A stretch of DNA of 64,000 nucleotides from Neobacillus mesonae. Its GTDB lineage: Bacteria > Bacillota > Bacilli > Bacillales > Cytobacillaceae. The first letter of the stretch is position 1; each line of letters opens with the position of its first letter. Location of the stretch: NCBI RefSeq assembly GCF_001636315.1, contig NZ_KV440949.1, positions 5,288,084 to 5,352,083 on the forward strand, in the 5' to 3' direction. The notes beneath the pieces are model-generated. The model had not been told where the DNA came from. It saw only the letters and a list, made by a program, of their open reading frames with translations, and ran no database searches. Positions 25,018-33,862 of the stretch are shown here, one piece after another. The translations under genes and the position numbers were made by a program.

Positions 25018-26724
25018 ATGGGGAGTATTTTTTTATTTAGTTTAATTGTTGGAATTGTATCTGCACTTATTCTTACCCCAATGAATAGCAGTGTTCCTGA
25101 TCAAAAAAGTAAAGGGAAGCATGGAAAACAAGCCAAACCGCTTAAACCGGAAAGACCAGGCTTGATTGCGGTGATGGTCATTGGCATTGCAGCAGTGTTC
25201 ATTTTCTATTACCTTACTAATTTGGACCGTAATTTTTCTTCATTATGGCCATTAGCCATTGTCATTACGGCATTAGGTGCATTCTTTTCCTCAGGCTTAG
25301 AACAGAAAATTAAAGGTCTTTTATTTGTTTTCAGTCTAGTGTTAGGGGTGTATTTTTTAACAGCATTTTTGTTTAATGCGAATGAAAAGTTCGAGCTGGC
25401 AAAGATGACAGAGAAGGTTGAAATCAAGACATTTGATGAAAAAGAAACACCTGCGAGCGTGCCGCCGCAGTTTGCCCGCAACAAAATGAAAAAGGCGTTT
25501 GGCCAGGTTCCAAACACGAGCTATTACGAGCTGGGGCATTTACAGATTCAAAAAGTGAATGGTGAATATGTTTATATAGCACCAGTTGAATTTTCGGGGT
25601 TTTTCCGCTGGTGGAAAGGTGATCATACCCCGGGTTATTTCAGTTTGAGCGCAACGGATTCATCGGCAAATCCAAAATTTATTAAAGAAGAAATGTCCTA
25701 CACTCCATCCTCCTTTTTCCATCAAAATATTGAACGGCATATTCGTATGCAGTATCCGAAAAAGATATTCTACGGGGATGTTCAATTAGAGGTGAATGAG
25801 GAAGGCAAACCATACTACATACAATCCTATGGTAAATTTGTTTCTGCTCGTAATGGGTTTGATGTAGACGGAATTGTGATGGTGGATGCCAAAACGGGAG
25901 AAACAATGGAATATTCTTTAGCTAAGATTCCGGAATTTATTGACGGGGCTGTGGCACCAGAAGTGGTCAGCCTGCAAAACAGCTATTTTGGAAACTATGT
26001 CCATGGTTATTGGAACAGCATATTCGGTAAGTCCGATGTGAAGATGCCTTCTGATGAAGGGACTGAGGCAAACGTCAGCCCTATTTTTGATGAGAATGGC
26101 GTAATGTATTATTTCACGGACTTTACAAGTCCTAAAGAAGGCGTCGACTCGATGCTGGGCTATTCCATAACAAACAGCCGGACAGGAAAAGCAACCTATT
26201 ACACCGGGAATCCTGAAGAATCTTATATGGATTCGCAAGGTGCCCTGCAGATTATCGAGAAGAAATTCATTGAAAAGAAATGGCGCGGGAAAATGCCGAT
26301 TCTTTATAATTTCTATGGCGAAGCCAGCTGGCTGACCCCTGTTCTTGATTCTAACGGCTTTTTGCAAAATTATTTTATAGTGTCAGCTGCTAATCCTGAA
26401 ATCTCTGCATATGGAGTGACGCCGAACGAAGCATTGAAACAGTATAAAACAGCATTGCAGCGTGGCCGCGGCACGGTCGACGGCAGCTCGAAAGCTGAGG
26501 AAAAGCAAATGGAAGGCACAGTTCTAAGGGTTTATAAAGAGAAATCCGGTGACTTCACAATCGTCTCCTTCTTGCTGGATAACAAGCAAAACTTTATTAT
26601 CACATCTGAAAAGGCACCACTCATCATCTACCTAAAAGAAGGCGACCAAGTGAACCTGAAATATCTAGACACAGGCGATGACTTCCTGCCGGTGAAAGAT
26701 ATATCGATTAAAGGACTTCAATAA
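25018..26724 (+). CDS. Large membrane-anchored protein of unknown function, 568 aa
   Basis: I do not recognise a named family. Three hydrophobic segments lie in the first 140 residues (starting MGSIFLFSLIVGIVSALIL, then near residues 45-65 and 75-120). A soluble domain of about 420 residues follows, rich in aromatic residues and beta-like stretches (FSGFFRWWKGDHTPGYFS, GEYVYIAPVEF). The C-terminus (GTVLRVYKEKSGDFTIVSFLL) looks like a small beta-barrel. The ATG at 25018 is chosen because AAGGGGG lies 6 nt upstream; the longer frame from 24919 runs through a dispersed repeat. A terminator follows. Monocistronic. Confidence 0.7.
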   Translation: MGSIFLFSLIVGIVSALILTPMNSSVPDQKSKGKHGKQAKPLKPERPGLIAVMVIGIAAVFIFYYLTNLDRNFSSLWPLAIVITALGAFFSSGLEQKIKGLLFVFSLVLGVYFLTAFLFNANEKFELAKMTEKVEIKTFDEKETPASVPPQFARNKMKKAFGQVPNTSYYELGHLQIQKVNGEYVYIAPVEFSGFFRWWKGDHTPGYFSLSATDSSANPKFIKEEMSYTPSSFFHQNIERHIRMQYPKKIFYGDVQLEVNEEGKPYYIQSYGKFVSARNGFDVDGIVMVDAKTGETMEYSLAKIPEFIDGAVAPEVVSLQNSYFGNYVHGYWNSIFGKSDVKMPSDEGTEANVSPIFDENGVMYYFTDFTSPKEGVDSMLGYSITNSRTGKATYYTGNPEESYMDSQGALQIIEKKFIEKKWRGKMPILYNFYGEASWLTPVLDSNGFLQNYFIVSAANPEISAYGVTPNEALKQYKTALQRGRGTVDGSSKAEEKQMEGTVLRVYKEKSGDFTIVSFLLDNKQNFIITSEKAPLIIYLKEGDQVNLKYLDTGDDFLPVKDISIKGLQ

Positions 26725-26731
26725 AAGTGTA

Positions 26732-26761
26732 AAGACTGCGTTCCGTGAGATCGCAGTCTGT
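26732..26761 (+). terminator. Terminator of the membrane protein gene
   Basis: An 8-bp stem AGACTGCG / CGCAGTCT with an 11-base loop, followed by GTTTCATG. Confidence 0.6.
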
Positions 26762-26783
26762 TTCATGTGGTGTCATTTTATGT

Positions 26784-26796
26784 GGTGTCAGGCACC
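26784..26796. repeat. Dispersed GGTGTCAGGCACC element, copy 3
   Basis: An exact inverse copy of the 13-mer in the gap before the sulfite-oxidase-family gene. A partial GTGGTGTCA lies 16 bp before it. Confidence 0.8.
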
Positions 26797-26926
26797 ACTC
26801 GTGGACATTTCGGTTTATTTGTCCGTCTGGGATGGACAACTTTCCTTTTAATTACAATTTTGAATATCTGCATGTGTATGAAGTTTAGGAATAGATATTA
26901 GTAAATCCATTTCGGGAGGCGGTTTT

Positions 26927-28003
26927 ATGGCAGGATATCCATTGTCCTCGGGAAAGCCATCACTTATTGTTCGAAAGCTGCAGCCTGATAATCGGGAAAT
27001 GCCGCTTTCGTTTGTTGATACGGATACGATTGGCAATGATTTGTTTTACCGGCGGAATCATTTTCCTTATCCATCCCTGCCGCAAACAATATATTGGCTC
27101 CCGGTCAATGGCTTAGTCCATATGCCAAAGATATTCACCCTAGACGAAATTCTCCAGCTGCCATCAAAAACGTTAAAGGTAGTTCTTGAATGTTCAGGTA
27201 ATAAACGTCATTTTTTCGAACCAAAAGTTTTTGGTGACCAGTGGGAAAAAGGAGCAATTGGTCAGGGGTATTGGAAAGGTGTACCGCTAAGGAGCCTTCT
27301 TGAATTAGCGGGTGGTGTACAGCCGGGGGCAAAAGAAGTTTTGATTGAAGGCTATGATTACGGGAAACAGCCTAACATTAATCAGCCGGTTACCTTCGCC
27401 CGCAGCCTCCCGCTATCAAAAGCCCTGCATCCTGATACATTAATTGCCTATCAATATAACAATCAGCCAATTTCTTTTAAACATGGGTATCCGCTTAGGC
27501 TGATTGTTCCCCAGTGGTATGCGGTTGCTTCGGTGAAATGGATTAAGCAAATTACTGTTATTGATTACGAATTCAACGGCCCGTTTCAAGCAGTTGATTA
27601 TGTGTATTATCCGGACAAAGAAACCGACGCAGGCGCATTTCCAGTGACAGTACTCAATGTTAATTCTTCTATCCAAAAGCCATTAAACAGGGAGATTCTT
27701 AATAGAGGAATGCATCTCATTAAAGGGATTGCCTGGACGGGGGCGGGAACAATTACTAAAGTTGAAGTTAGTACTGACAATGGCTCCAATTGGTACCCTG
27801 CCCAAATAGAAGCACAAAATTCGAATGAGAAATACGCTTGGACTTCCTGGACATACGAATGGCATGCGGTTAAAAAAGGCGAATACACCTTATTGGTTAA
27901 AGCAGCCGATTCTCACAACCGAAAACAGCCCAGCATCCCATTTTGGAACCGCAAAGGCTATGGCTATAACGCCATTGACAAAGTAAGGGTAAAAGTTGAA
28001 TAA
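26927..28003 (+). CDS. Sulfite-oxidase-family molybdopterin enzyme
   Basis: A 358-residue protein with an oxidoreductase molybdopterin domain (about 45-230). Cys89 in VLECSGN is the molybdenum-ligating Cys, and KHGYPLRLIVPQWYA is typical. A C-terminal Mo-co dimerisation domain (about 245-355) includes IAWTGAGTITKVEVSTD. No Tat or Sec signal and no heme domain are present, so it should work in the cytoplasm with an unknown electron acceptor. Sulfite is the family substrate, but related enzymes act on sulfoxides or other compounds. The start at 26927 follows GGGAGG. No molybdopterin synthesis genes are nearby; the sulfur genes at 9.7-11.7 kb are not adjacent. Confidence 0.9.
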   Translation: MAGYPLSSGKPSLIVRKLQPDNREMPLSFVDTDTIGNDLFYRRNHFPYPSLPQTIYWLPVNGLVHMPKIFTLDEILQLPSKTLKVVLECSGNKRHFFEPKVFGDQWEKGAIGQGYWKGVPLRSLLELAGGVQPGAKEVLIEGYDYGKQPNINQPVTFARSLPLSKALHPDTLIAYQYNNQPISFKHGYPLRLIVPQWYAVASVKWIKQITVIDYEFNGPFQAVDYVYYPDKETDAGAFPVTVLNVNSSIQKPLNREILNRGMHLIKGIAWTGAGTITKVEVSTDNGSNWYPAQIEAQNSNEKYAWTSWTYEWHAVKKGEYTLLVKAADSHNRKQPSIPFWNRKGYGYNAIDKVRVKVE

Positions 28004-28007
28004 AGAA

Positions 28008-28040
28008 CCGGATTTGTCCACTCCAGAAGGACAAATCCGG
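28008..28040 (+). terminator. Hairpin after the sulfite-oxidase-family gene
   Basis: A perfect 12-bp stem (CCGGATTTGTCC against GGACAAATCCGG) with a 9-base loop; the following AAAATGTATTTCT is a poor T-tract. Confidence 0.6.
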
Positions 28041-28055
28041 AAAATGTATTTCTAG

Positions 28056-28068
28056 GGTGCCTGACACC
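28056..28068. repeat. Dispersed GGTGCCTGACACC element, copy 4
   Basis: An exact 13-mer between the convergent sulfite-oxidase and 5'-nucleotidase genes, just past the hairpin. Confidence 0.8.
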
Positions 28069-28085
28069 AAAATAGCATCCCTAAA

Positions 28086-29804
28086 TTATTGTACCTTTTG
28101 GATGCGGTTTTGGATTCCGTACGTAAATGGTTTTGGCTGTTCTTCGATGTATTTGACGAAGGCGTCTAGGTCGGTTGGACCTATTTCCTTGTTTTGTGCT
28201 TGGTTAAAAACGGTGAAGCCATCACCGCCGCCGGATAGGAAGATGTTGGCGGTTACCGTATAAGGTTTATCCGGATTGATTTCCGAGCCGTCTGCTAGTT
28301 TAATGCTGACCACTTTATCGCCTACAGCCTTATTTGGATCCCAGGTATAGCTGAAGCCGGAGATTTGCAACATCTGTATTTTTGTTCCCCATTGCTGATT
28401 TAACACATCACGAATTTGCTTTCCGGTCATCGTCATTTTCACTAATTCGTTACTAAATGGTTGTACGGTGAAAGCCTCTCCCCATGTAATTTCGCCGGCA
28501 TCAATATCAGCACGGATTCCGCCTGGGTTCGTAATTGCAAAATCAGTCTTCATCGCCTCTCTTTGTGCGTCGGTAATAAAATCACCAAGGATCGATTCAC
28601 CGCTTTCGTTCTGCCTTGCGGTTAATTCGCCTGATGTTGTCCCAATGATTCGATTAATAATCGGTTCCACCTTAGCTTCATAGCCCTCGATTAATTTCTT
28701 TATTTCCGGGTCTGGTTCAATTCCTTCCTGGAATGTTGTAACAATTTCGGCTCTTTTTGTGACAATATCCTTCGTTTTCGGATCAATTTCTACATCCACA
28801 TCGGCAAATGCAGTTCCATAAGAATAAGCCTGTACAACCAATTTTTTATTGATTGTGGCATTCATATAGGCATGATTATGTCCGCCGAAAATCACATCTA
28901 CTTCATCATCAACTCGATTGGCGATATCAACCAGCTGACCTTGAGGATTTTCCCCATTCGGTCCTGAAGTACCAGGGTTATGGGCCAAAACAACGATCGA
29001 TTTAACCCCTTGTTTTTTCAATTCCGCGACGTTTCGGTTAATGGCTTCTACTTCATCCGTAAATCCCACTCCGGCGACCCCGCTTGGGACTACAACTGTC
29101 GGTGTTTCGGTTGTAACCACACCGATAAAACCAATCGGCATTCCGTTTACCTTCATTACCTGATAGGGAGGTAAAATGGTTTTCCCAGTCTTTTTATCAA
29201 TCACATTGGCAACAATCCATGGAAAATTAGATCCAGCGAAGTTTCCGGTCTTTGGATGGGTTCCACCCTTGATCAAACGCATCAGCTCGGTAACCCCTTC
29301 ATCAAATTCATGATTTCCGACGGTGCCAATATCAAAACCCATACGATTTAAAAAATCAATGGTCGGCTCATCCTGCAGCAGCGCAGAAACTGGCGGGCTT
29401 GCCCCAACCATGTCTCCAGCATGAACAAGTACTGTATTCTTATTCTCGGCTGCTCTTTGTTTTAAATACGCGGCCAAATAATCCGCCCGGCCAACGGGCT
29501 TTCCGTTTACTTTACGGGTAACGTTCAATTGACCGTGAAAATCATTAATTCCTAGCAGCTGTACCTGTATAAAACGCTGGCTCGCTGCGGGCGGCTTTGT
29601 TTTTTTCTGCTTAGCCTCGGGACGATTCGGTACAAAATCATGGTATACCTTTGACAGCCCTTGATTTCCATTAGGATTCTGCCTGCTGCCTGTCACAGTT
29701 TGAATGGGATCATTCGAAACCTGTGCGGCGGCTGACCAATCGCCCATAAAGCTCATTAAGGAAAAAATAAGTGCCGGTACCATCCCTCTATACATCCATT
29801 TCAT
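28086..29804 (-). CDS. Secreted bifunctional metallophosphatase/5'-nucleotidase (UshA/YfkN family)
   Basis: A 572-residue protein with a Sec signal peptide (to about residue 28, ending SAAAQ). The dimetal phosphoesterase domain shows GINDFHGQL, GDMVGASPP, GNHEFDEG and GGHNHAYM in the expected order. The 5'-nucleotidase C-terminal domain begins around residue 375 with SGESILGDFITDAQREAM. It should release phosphate from extracellular nucleotides. No sortase motif or membrane tail is seen, so it is probably free or loosely wall-bound. The start at 29804 has an AGGAGG site. Confidence 0.93.
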   Translation of the reverse strand: MKWMYRGMVPALIFSLMSFMGDWSAAAQVSNDPIQTVTGSRQNPNGNQGLSKVYHDFVPNRPEAKQKKTKPPAASQRFIQVQLLGINDFHGQLNVTRKVNGKPVGRADYLAAYLKQRAAENKNTVLVHAGDMVGASPPVSALLQDEPTIDFLNRMGFDIGTVGNHEFDEGVTELMRLIKGGTHPKTGNFAGSNFPWIVANVIDKKTGKTILPPYQVMKVNGMPIGFIGVVTTETPTVVVPSGVAGVGFTDEVEAINRNVAELKKQGVKSIVVLAHNPGTSGPNGENPQGQLVDIANRVDDEVDVIFGGHNHAYMNATINKKLVVQAYSYGTAFADVDVEIDPKTKDIVTKRAEIVTTFQEGIEPDPEIKKLIEGYEAKVEPIINRIIGTTSGELTARQNESGESILGDFITDAQREAMKTDFAITNPGGIRADIDAGEITWGEAFTVQPFSNELVKMTMTGKQIRDVLNQQWGTKIQMLQISGFSYTWDPNKAVGDKVVSIKLADGSEINPDKPYTVTANIFLSGGGDGFTVFNQAQNKEIGPTDLDAFVKYIEEQPKPFTYGIQNRIQKVQ

Positions 29805-29883
29805 ATTCCATCCTCCTAAAATTTACTAAACAAACCAAAAGTATTTTCCGCAAAAATGAAATTGAATATTCATCCTTTTTTTA

Positions 29884-29930
29884 AATTAAAAAAGGCCGAA
29901 TCTAGTGTGATGACTAAATTCGGCCCTTGC
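29884..29930 (-). terminator. Terminator of the SDR-MarR-SDR operon
   Basis: The stem GGCCGAAT / ATTCGGCC (29894-29925) is followed by TTTTTTAATTT on the minus strand. Confidence 0.85.
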
Positions 29931-29939
29931 GTTAATATA

Positions 29940-30746
29940 TTATTTTTGTACACTAGCTAAGAAATTTTGAAAATCAGCAATACTTGGGTTCGCCATATAA
30001 TGGCCCCCTTCTACTTGAATCGTTTGACCGGTGATAAATTTGGATTCATCCGAAGCTAAGAATAATACAGTGTTACCAATATCATCCGCTTCGCCATGAT
30101 ATGGCAATGCGTTATACTTTGCAAAAATATCTAATACTGCAGGCGGCATGTTATTTTTGGCTGCTGGTGTTAAGATGAGCCCAGGCGCAACGCCATTGCA
30201 GCGAATATTATGCTTACCGTACTGAGCCGCAATATAACGTGTAAGGTTCACAACGGCTGCTTTTGAAGCACCGTATGCAGATCGCATTGCATCTCCCGCA
30301 AATGCTGCCATGGAAGCGGTATTAATAATGGAGCCGCCTCCAGCTTTTATCATATGTGGAATGGCAAACCGGCTTCCTAAAAGCACACTTTTCAAATTAA
30401 CGTTCATCAGCCTGTCCCATTCATCTAAATCCATATTCACTACATCTAAATCTTTTTTTAAATTTGTTAAGCCAACATTATTATAAAGGACATTTATCGT
30501 TCCAAAATGATCTACAGTAAAATCTACCGCTTCCTTAATAGATTCTTCCTTGGATGCATCTAAAAAGATTCCTTCCGCTTCAAAGCCTTGCTTTTTCAGC
30601 TGGCTTGCCGCTTCTTTCGCACCTTCGACATTAAAATCACCGATAACAACCTTTGCCCCTTCTTTAGCCAGCAAGGTTGCTGCTGATAAACCAATGCCAG
30701 AGGCACCGCCTGTTACTAATGCTGTTTTTCCACTTACTCGTCCCAT
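29940..30746 (-). CDS. Short-chain dehydrogenase/reductase (classical SDR)
   Basis: A 268-residue classical SDR. NAD(P) binding is seen in TGGASGIGL and the NNVG segment. Catalytic Ser and Tyr-x3-Lys fall in NTASMAAF and SAYGASKAAV, and EGGHYM closes the C-terminus. Asp (IGDFN) at the end of the second strand suggests NAD preference. The substrate is unknown. It is the last gene of a three-gene operon (SDR, MarR regulator, SDR), 34 bp after the regulator. Two SDRs under one MarR protein suggest oxidation of an alcohol or a beta-hydroxy intermediate; that is inference. Confidence 0.9.
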   Translation of the reverse strand: MGRVSGKTALVTGGASGIGLSAATLLAKEGAKVVIGDFNVEGAKEAASQLKKQGFEAEGIFLDASKEESIKEAVDFTVDHFGTINVLYNNVGLTNLKKDLDVVNMDLDEWDRLMNVNLKSVLLGSRFAIPHMIKAGGGSIINTASMAAFAGDAMRSAYGASKAAVVNLTRYIAAQYGKHNIRCNGVAPGLILTPAAKNNMPPAVLDIFAKYNALPYHGEADDIGNTVLFLASDESKFITGQTIQVEGGHYMANPSIADFQNFLASVQK

Positions 30747-30780
30747 ATTTTTGTCTCCTTATAAAAGTTTTTGTTGTAAA

Positions 30781-31212
30781 TTAATTTAGGCTTTTTATTC
30801 TGTTTAATAATTTTTCATGGATGTTGAGAAATTGCTGGACTTCTTCTTCGGTTAACTCTTGAAAAAGCTCCACTCTTAGTTCTTGTCCTTTTTGCTGTGC
30901 TTCTTTCAGGACATCCATACCCTTTTCTGTAATCGCCAATAATACATGGCGGCGGTCATTTTCATTATATTTCCGTACTGCCATCTCTTGTTTAATGAGC
31001 CGGGTTGCAATATTTGTCATGGCCCCAGGCGTATAGCCAAGCCTTTTTGCTAACACTGTCTGCTGCTGTGGTCCATTTTGCTTTAATTCTGCCAGGACAA
31101 TAATCGGCGAAATTCCAATATTATATTGGAAGGTCTGATTCCATTTAATAATTGTTTCATTCGTGAATAGTTCAACGGTATGAATTAATTTGAAAATATT
31201 ACTTTTATCCAC
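30781..31212 (-). CDS. MarR-family transcriptional regulator
   Basis: A 143-residue winged-helix regulator. The recognition helix region is QTVLAKRLGYTPGAMTNIATRL and the wing AVRKYNENDRRHVLLAITEKG matches the MarR family. It lies between two SDR genes in one operon (13 bp and 34 bp gaps), so it probably controls them and itself. A direct repeat of TTTAACAWTAAA (32011-32022 and 32026-32037) before the first SDR gene is a candidate site. MarR proteins of this class often sense an aromatic or CoA-linked ligand; the ligand here is unknown. Confidence 0.9.
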   Translation of the reverse strand: MDKSNIFKLIHTVELFTNETIIKWNQTFQYNIGISPIIVLAELKQNGPQQQTVLAKRLGYTPGAMTNIATRLIKQEMAVRKYNENDRRHVLLAITEKGMDVLKEAQQKGQELRVELFQELTEEEVQQFLNIHEKLLNRIKSLN

Positions 31213-31225
31213 TGATCCACCTCAC

Positions 31226-31984
31226 CTACCGTAGCTTAATCGATCCGCCGTCCACCATGATGGTTTGTCCGGTAATGTAGTCAGAATCCGCGCTTGCTAA
31301 AAAGACTGCAACCCTGCCGATGTCACTTTCCGGCTCACCAAATCTTTGCAGTGGAATTTTAGAAAGGACAGCCTGGTAATATTCAGGATTTTCACTCGCC
31401 CATTTCTCCACACCAGGGGAGTTAGAAATTGGTGAAATCAAATTCACGTTGATTCCATATGGTCCAAATTCATTGGCCGCTACACGGGAAACACCGCGAA
31501 TGGCTTCCTTGGCAGCAACGTAGGAAGCTTGGTTAGCATGTCCTTCAATACCGGCACCAGACGCAAAGTTAATGATCTTACCTTTTGTTTCTTTTAGATA
31601 TGGCAGGGCTGCCTGCATAAGATAAAACGTTGGGTAAAATCCTGTGTTAAAGGATAGATCAAAATCCGCTTTCGTTGTTGCTTCAATCGAATTTTGCCTT
31701 GAGGCATGGGCATTATTGACCAAAATATCTAATTTTCCAAAATGCTCTGCAACCTTTTTGACAATACCAGCAAGCTGCTCATGCTCCATTAGGTTCGCTT
31801 GAATAAAAATGGAATCTGATTGATATTCCTGTAAGTCCTTAATCGCTTGATTTCCAAGCTCTTCATTAAGGTCGACAATCGCTACCTTCGCCCCTTCTTT
31901 CACAAAAGCTGTAGCGATTCCTTTCCCGATACCTGATGCCGCTCCAGTAATAAGCGCTGTTTTTCCTTCCAAACGTTTAGTCAT
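31226..31984 (-). CDS. Short-chain dehydrogenase/reductase (classical SDR), first gene of operon
   Basis: A 252-residue classical SDR with TGAASGIGKG, the NNAH motif, NFASGAG and catalytic ASYVAAKEAI (Tyr and Lys), closing with GQTIMVDGGS. IVDLNEE suggests NAD use. The protein shares the fold but is only moderately similar to the other SDR in the operon. The start at 31984 follows AAGGGGAAATG on the minus strand. It is the promoter-proximal gene, upstream of the MarR regulator. Substrate unknown. Confidence 0.9.
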   Translation of the reverse strand: MTKRLEGKTALITGAASGIGKGIATAFVKEGAKVAIVDLNEELGNQAIKDLQEYQSDSIFIQANLMEHEQLAGIVKKVAEHFGKLDILVNNAHASRQNSIEATTKADFDLSFNTGFYPTFYLMQAALPYLKETKGKIINFASGAGIEGHANQASYVAAKEAIRGVSRVAANEFGPYGINVNLISPISNSPGVEKWASENPEYYQAVLSKIPLQRFGEPESDIGRVAVFLASADSDYITGQTIMVDGGSIKLR

Positions 31985-32010
31985 CTAACATTTCCCCTTT
32001 CCAAAAGTAT

Positions 32011-32037
32011 TTTAACATTAAAATATTTAACAATAAA
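32011..32037. promoter_or_regulatory. Direct repeat upstream of the SDR-MarR-SDR operon, candidate MarR site
   Basis: Two copies of TTTAACAWTAAA spaced 15 bp apart (32011 and 32026) lie 27-53 bp before the first SDR start. Composition is AT-rich, so chance is possible. Confidence 0.35.
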
Positions 32038-32049
32038 GTAGTTTGCCTT

Positions 32050-32099
32050 AAAAAGTGCCAGGCACCCTATCCAATTTATGGATTTTGGTGCCTGACACC
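32050..32099 (-). terminator. Terminator of the VanW gene built from two dispersed repeat elements
   Basis: The arms GTGCCAGGCACC (32055-32066) and GGTGCCTGACAC (32087-32098) are two opposed copies of the dispersed element with an inner ATCC/GGAT pairing. On the minus strand the hairpin is followed by TTTTTAAGG. It lies just past the VanW stop. Confidence 0.75.
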
Positions 32100-32100
32100 A

Positions 32101-33084
32101 TTAGTTTCCTTTCGCATAAAGCTGTTTATATTTGGCTGATGTTCGAATTTCGACGGTTAGTTTGCCTCGTTGGTAGATTGTTTTGATGAGCAGTGGGATT
32201 CCGGTAGTGTTTTGAAAGCGAAAGTCCTTGCCGCCGTATGATACGGTGGCATCGCGGCCTGCAGGAACATAGCCGACTGATAAGGAATGGTGATGCTTTT
32301 CAATATAGCTTACGCCAACTTTATCGATGGCATTAAATAATGTTGACGATGTCTGGCAAATTCCGCCGCCAATCCCGTCTACCAACTTCTTATTAACAAT
32401 TTCCTTTGCTTTTTGATAACCATTGGCCGCATCACTCGGACCGACCGTTGTATTAAAGGAAAAAACATCCCCATCGCCGACAATCACATAATCAATCGCA
32501 TTGGCAGAGAGTTGAATATTTTTGGAACGTCCTACAACGCCGGGATTAAAATAGGACGAGAAAGACGCCAGTACGACATCATCTAAACTATCGATCTCTT
32601 CCGGGTTATATCCACTCTCCTTTATATAAATCGGGAGATCAATGTCACCGCCATTTACCGAAGCCGCCAGCACTCTTTCCACCAGTTCTTCTTCTTCTAA
32701 GATGACTTGCGGCTTCCCTTTGATAATTTTGCCATTTTTAATTTTATCGAGCTCCATCCTTTGGTCATATCCAGGAGTTGTATCGGTTCCACGAGCCAGC
32801 CCTTTTGCCCATTGTTCAAGCTCTTTTTTATATGAATCCTGGTCGGTTTCAAACCCCATATCAATGGGCATAAAGGTTTTAATGACTTCTTTCGTATTCG
32901 GGTCAATGACATTGACGACAATCGGCTTCGGCTCTTCTTTTTTTATCTGTTCCTCCGGAGCCTTCTTTTCCACTTGCTTTGCTGGTTTTGTTACTTTTTC
33001 AGCCGTTTCCTTTTCAGCACACCCGGAAAGACCTATCAAACTACTTATTAGTAAGATTGAAACGGTCCATTTCCCCTTTACCAT
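32101..33084 (-). CDS. VanW-family lipoprotein
   Basis: A 327-residue lipoprotein with lipobox GLSGC (Cys22), then a Lys/Glu/Pro-rich linker (about 23-55). A central domain of unknown type follows (about 56-180), and then the VanW domain. The VanW core is seen in GDVFSFNTTVGPSDAANGY and DGIGGGICQTSSTLFNA. It should be anchored outside the membrane. VanW proteins occur next to glycopeptide resistance genes and, more often, alone in spore formers, and are thought to act on the cell envelope; no van genes are present. The ATG at 33084 gives the signal peptide its normal start; the longer frame from 33150 adds a charged extension. Confidence 0.85.
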   Translation of the reverse strand: MVKGKWTVSILLISSLIGLSGCAEKETAEKVTKPAKQVEKKAPEEQIKKEEPKPIVVNVIDPNTKEVIKTFMPIDMGFETDQDSYKKELEQWAKGLARGTDTTPGYDQRMELDKIKNGKIIKGKPQVILEEEELVERVLAASVNGGDIDLPIYIKESGYNPEEIDSLDDVVLASFSSYFNPGVVGRSKNIQLSANAIDYVIVGDGDVFSFNTTVGPSDAANGYQKAKEIVNKKLVDGIGGGICQTSSTLFNAIDKVGVSYIEKHHHSLSVGYVPAGRDATVSYGGKDFRFQNTTGIPLLIKTIYQRGKLTVEIRTSAKYKQLYAKGN

Positions 33085-33359
33085 TTTCAGCTTCTCTCCT
33101 CTTACCCTGTAATCTGTGGTAACATATACAGAATCCTTCCACCAAATCATCGTATTCTTAACCGTATGTCTATATGACTAAATAATTGCCATTTAGATGA
33201 AATCCGCAAATCCCTATAGGATATATGTATTGTTTATTGTATCAATCCCCAATTACTACTCTGTTTTGCACCCCAATTATAGTACAGAGGTTATGTCGAA
33301 GGTTGTCCCTTTTTTATACTAAAATATAAAACAATAATCGGCCTTTAGACTGATGAAAC
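33085..33359. other. Gap upstream of the VanW gene, nothing recognised
   Basis: This AT-rich stretch should hold the VanW promoter. I see no paired -35/-10 of good quality, no RNA structure and no coding frame with a ribosome binding site. Confidence 0.4.
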
Positions 33360-33404
33360 ATAATAAAAAGACCAGGTCCGCCTCTAGAGGTCTACCTGGT
33401 CTTT
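33360..33404 (-). terminator. Terminator after the broken SH3-like gene
   Basis: A perfect 11-bp stem (AAAGACCAGGT against ACCTGGTCTTT, 33367-33404) is followed by TTTATTATG on the minus strand. Confidence 0.8.
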
Positions 33405-33411
33405 AGCCCGT

Positions 33412-33761
33412 CTACTTAATATAGGCTTTTGAAACATAGACTGTTTTCGTCCCGTATTTCACTTTATACCATGAACCGCTCGTTGAAAGAATGCCGAAGA
33501 GCGATTTATTACTGTGATCAACTGTGATAATTCCAATATAATACTTCCCATTTACAAGTGAGGCGATGTCAATTTCTTTCGTAAAAACATCCCGCATTTA
33601 TCGGTCTCGTTTAACTCGCACCATGTTTTATTCGCAGTGTCCATTTGTTTTTTCTGTACAGTAAATTGCCACTTGATATTTGCCTGTGCATCAAAGGGAT
33701 CGTCCTTTATAGGTAAATAGGAAAGGGCTATACCCTCCCCATATATTGGTATTGATGACAT
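33412..33761 (-). pseudogene. Frameshifted gene with C-terminal SH3-like domain
   Basis: Two overlapping minus-strand frames meet at about 33597-33600. The upstream one reads NETDK and then goes out of register into CGMFLRKK. The downstream one continues as MRDVFTKEIDIASLVNG and ends GSWYKVKYGTKTVYVSKAYIK, an SH3b-like beta motif. One missing A in GATAAATGCGGG would restore a single frame (NETDK-MRDVF). The likely original start is the ATG at 33761 (MSSIPIYGEG), but it has no ribosome binding site; the TTG at 33818 lies in the next gene's terminator. A good terminator follows. I read it as a decaying gene of unknown role; a sequencing error is possible. Confidence 0.55.
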
Positions 33762-33809
33762 ATAAATAATAGGGTAATAGTTTACTAGCTGACAATAACT
33801 ATTTTTTGG

Positions 33810-33849
33810 TAAAAACAAAACCGCCTGCTGGAATCCAACTGGCGGTTTT
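33810..33849 (-). terminator. Terminator of the proline dehydrogenase gene
   Basis: A 9-bp stem (AAAACCGCC against GGCGGTTTT) with an inner GTTGGA/CCAGC pairing is followed by GTTTTTACC on the minus strand. Confidence 0.85.
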
Positions 33850-33862
33850 AGTTATTGCTCCC

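Noticed and set aside
32101..33084. Part of a vancomycin resistance cluster
   Set aside because: VanW proteins are common alone in spore formers and no vanA/H/X/R/S genes are present.
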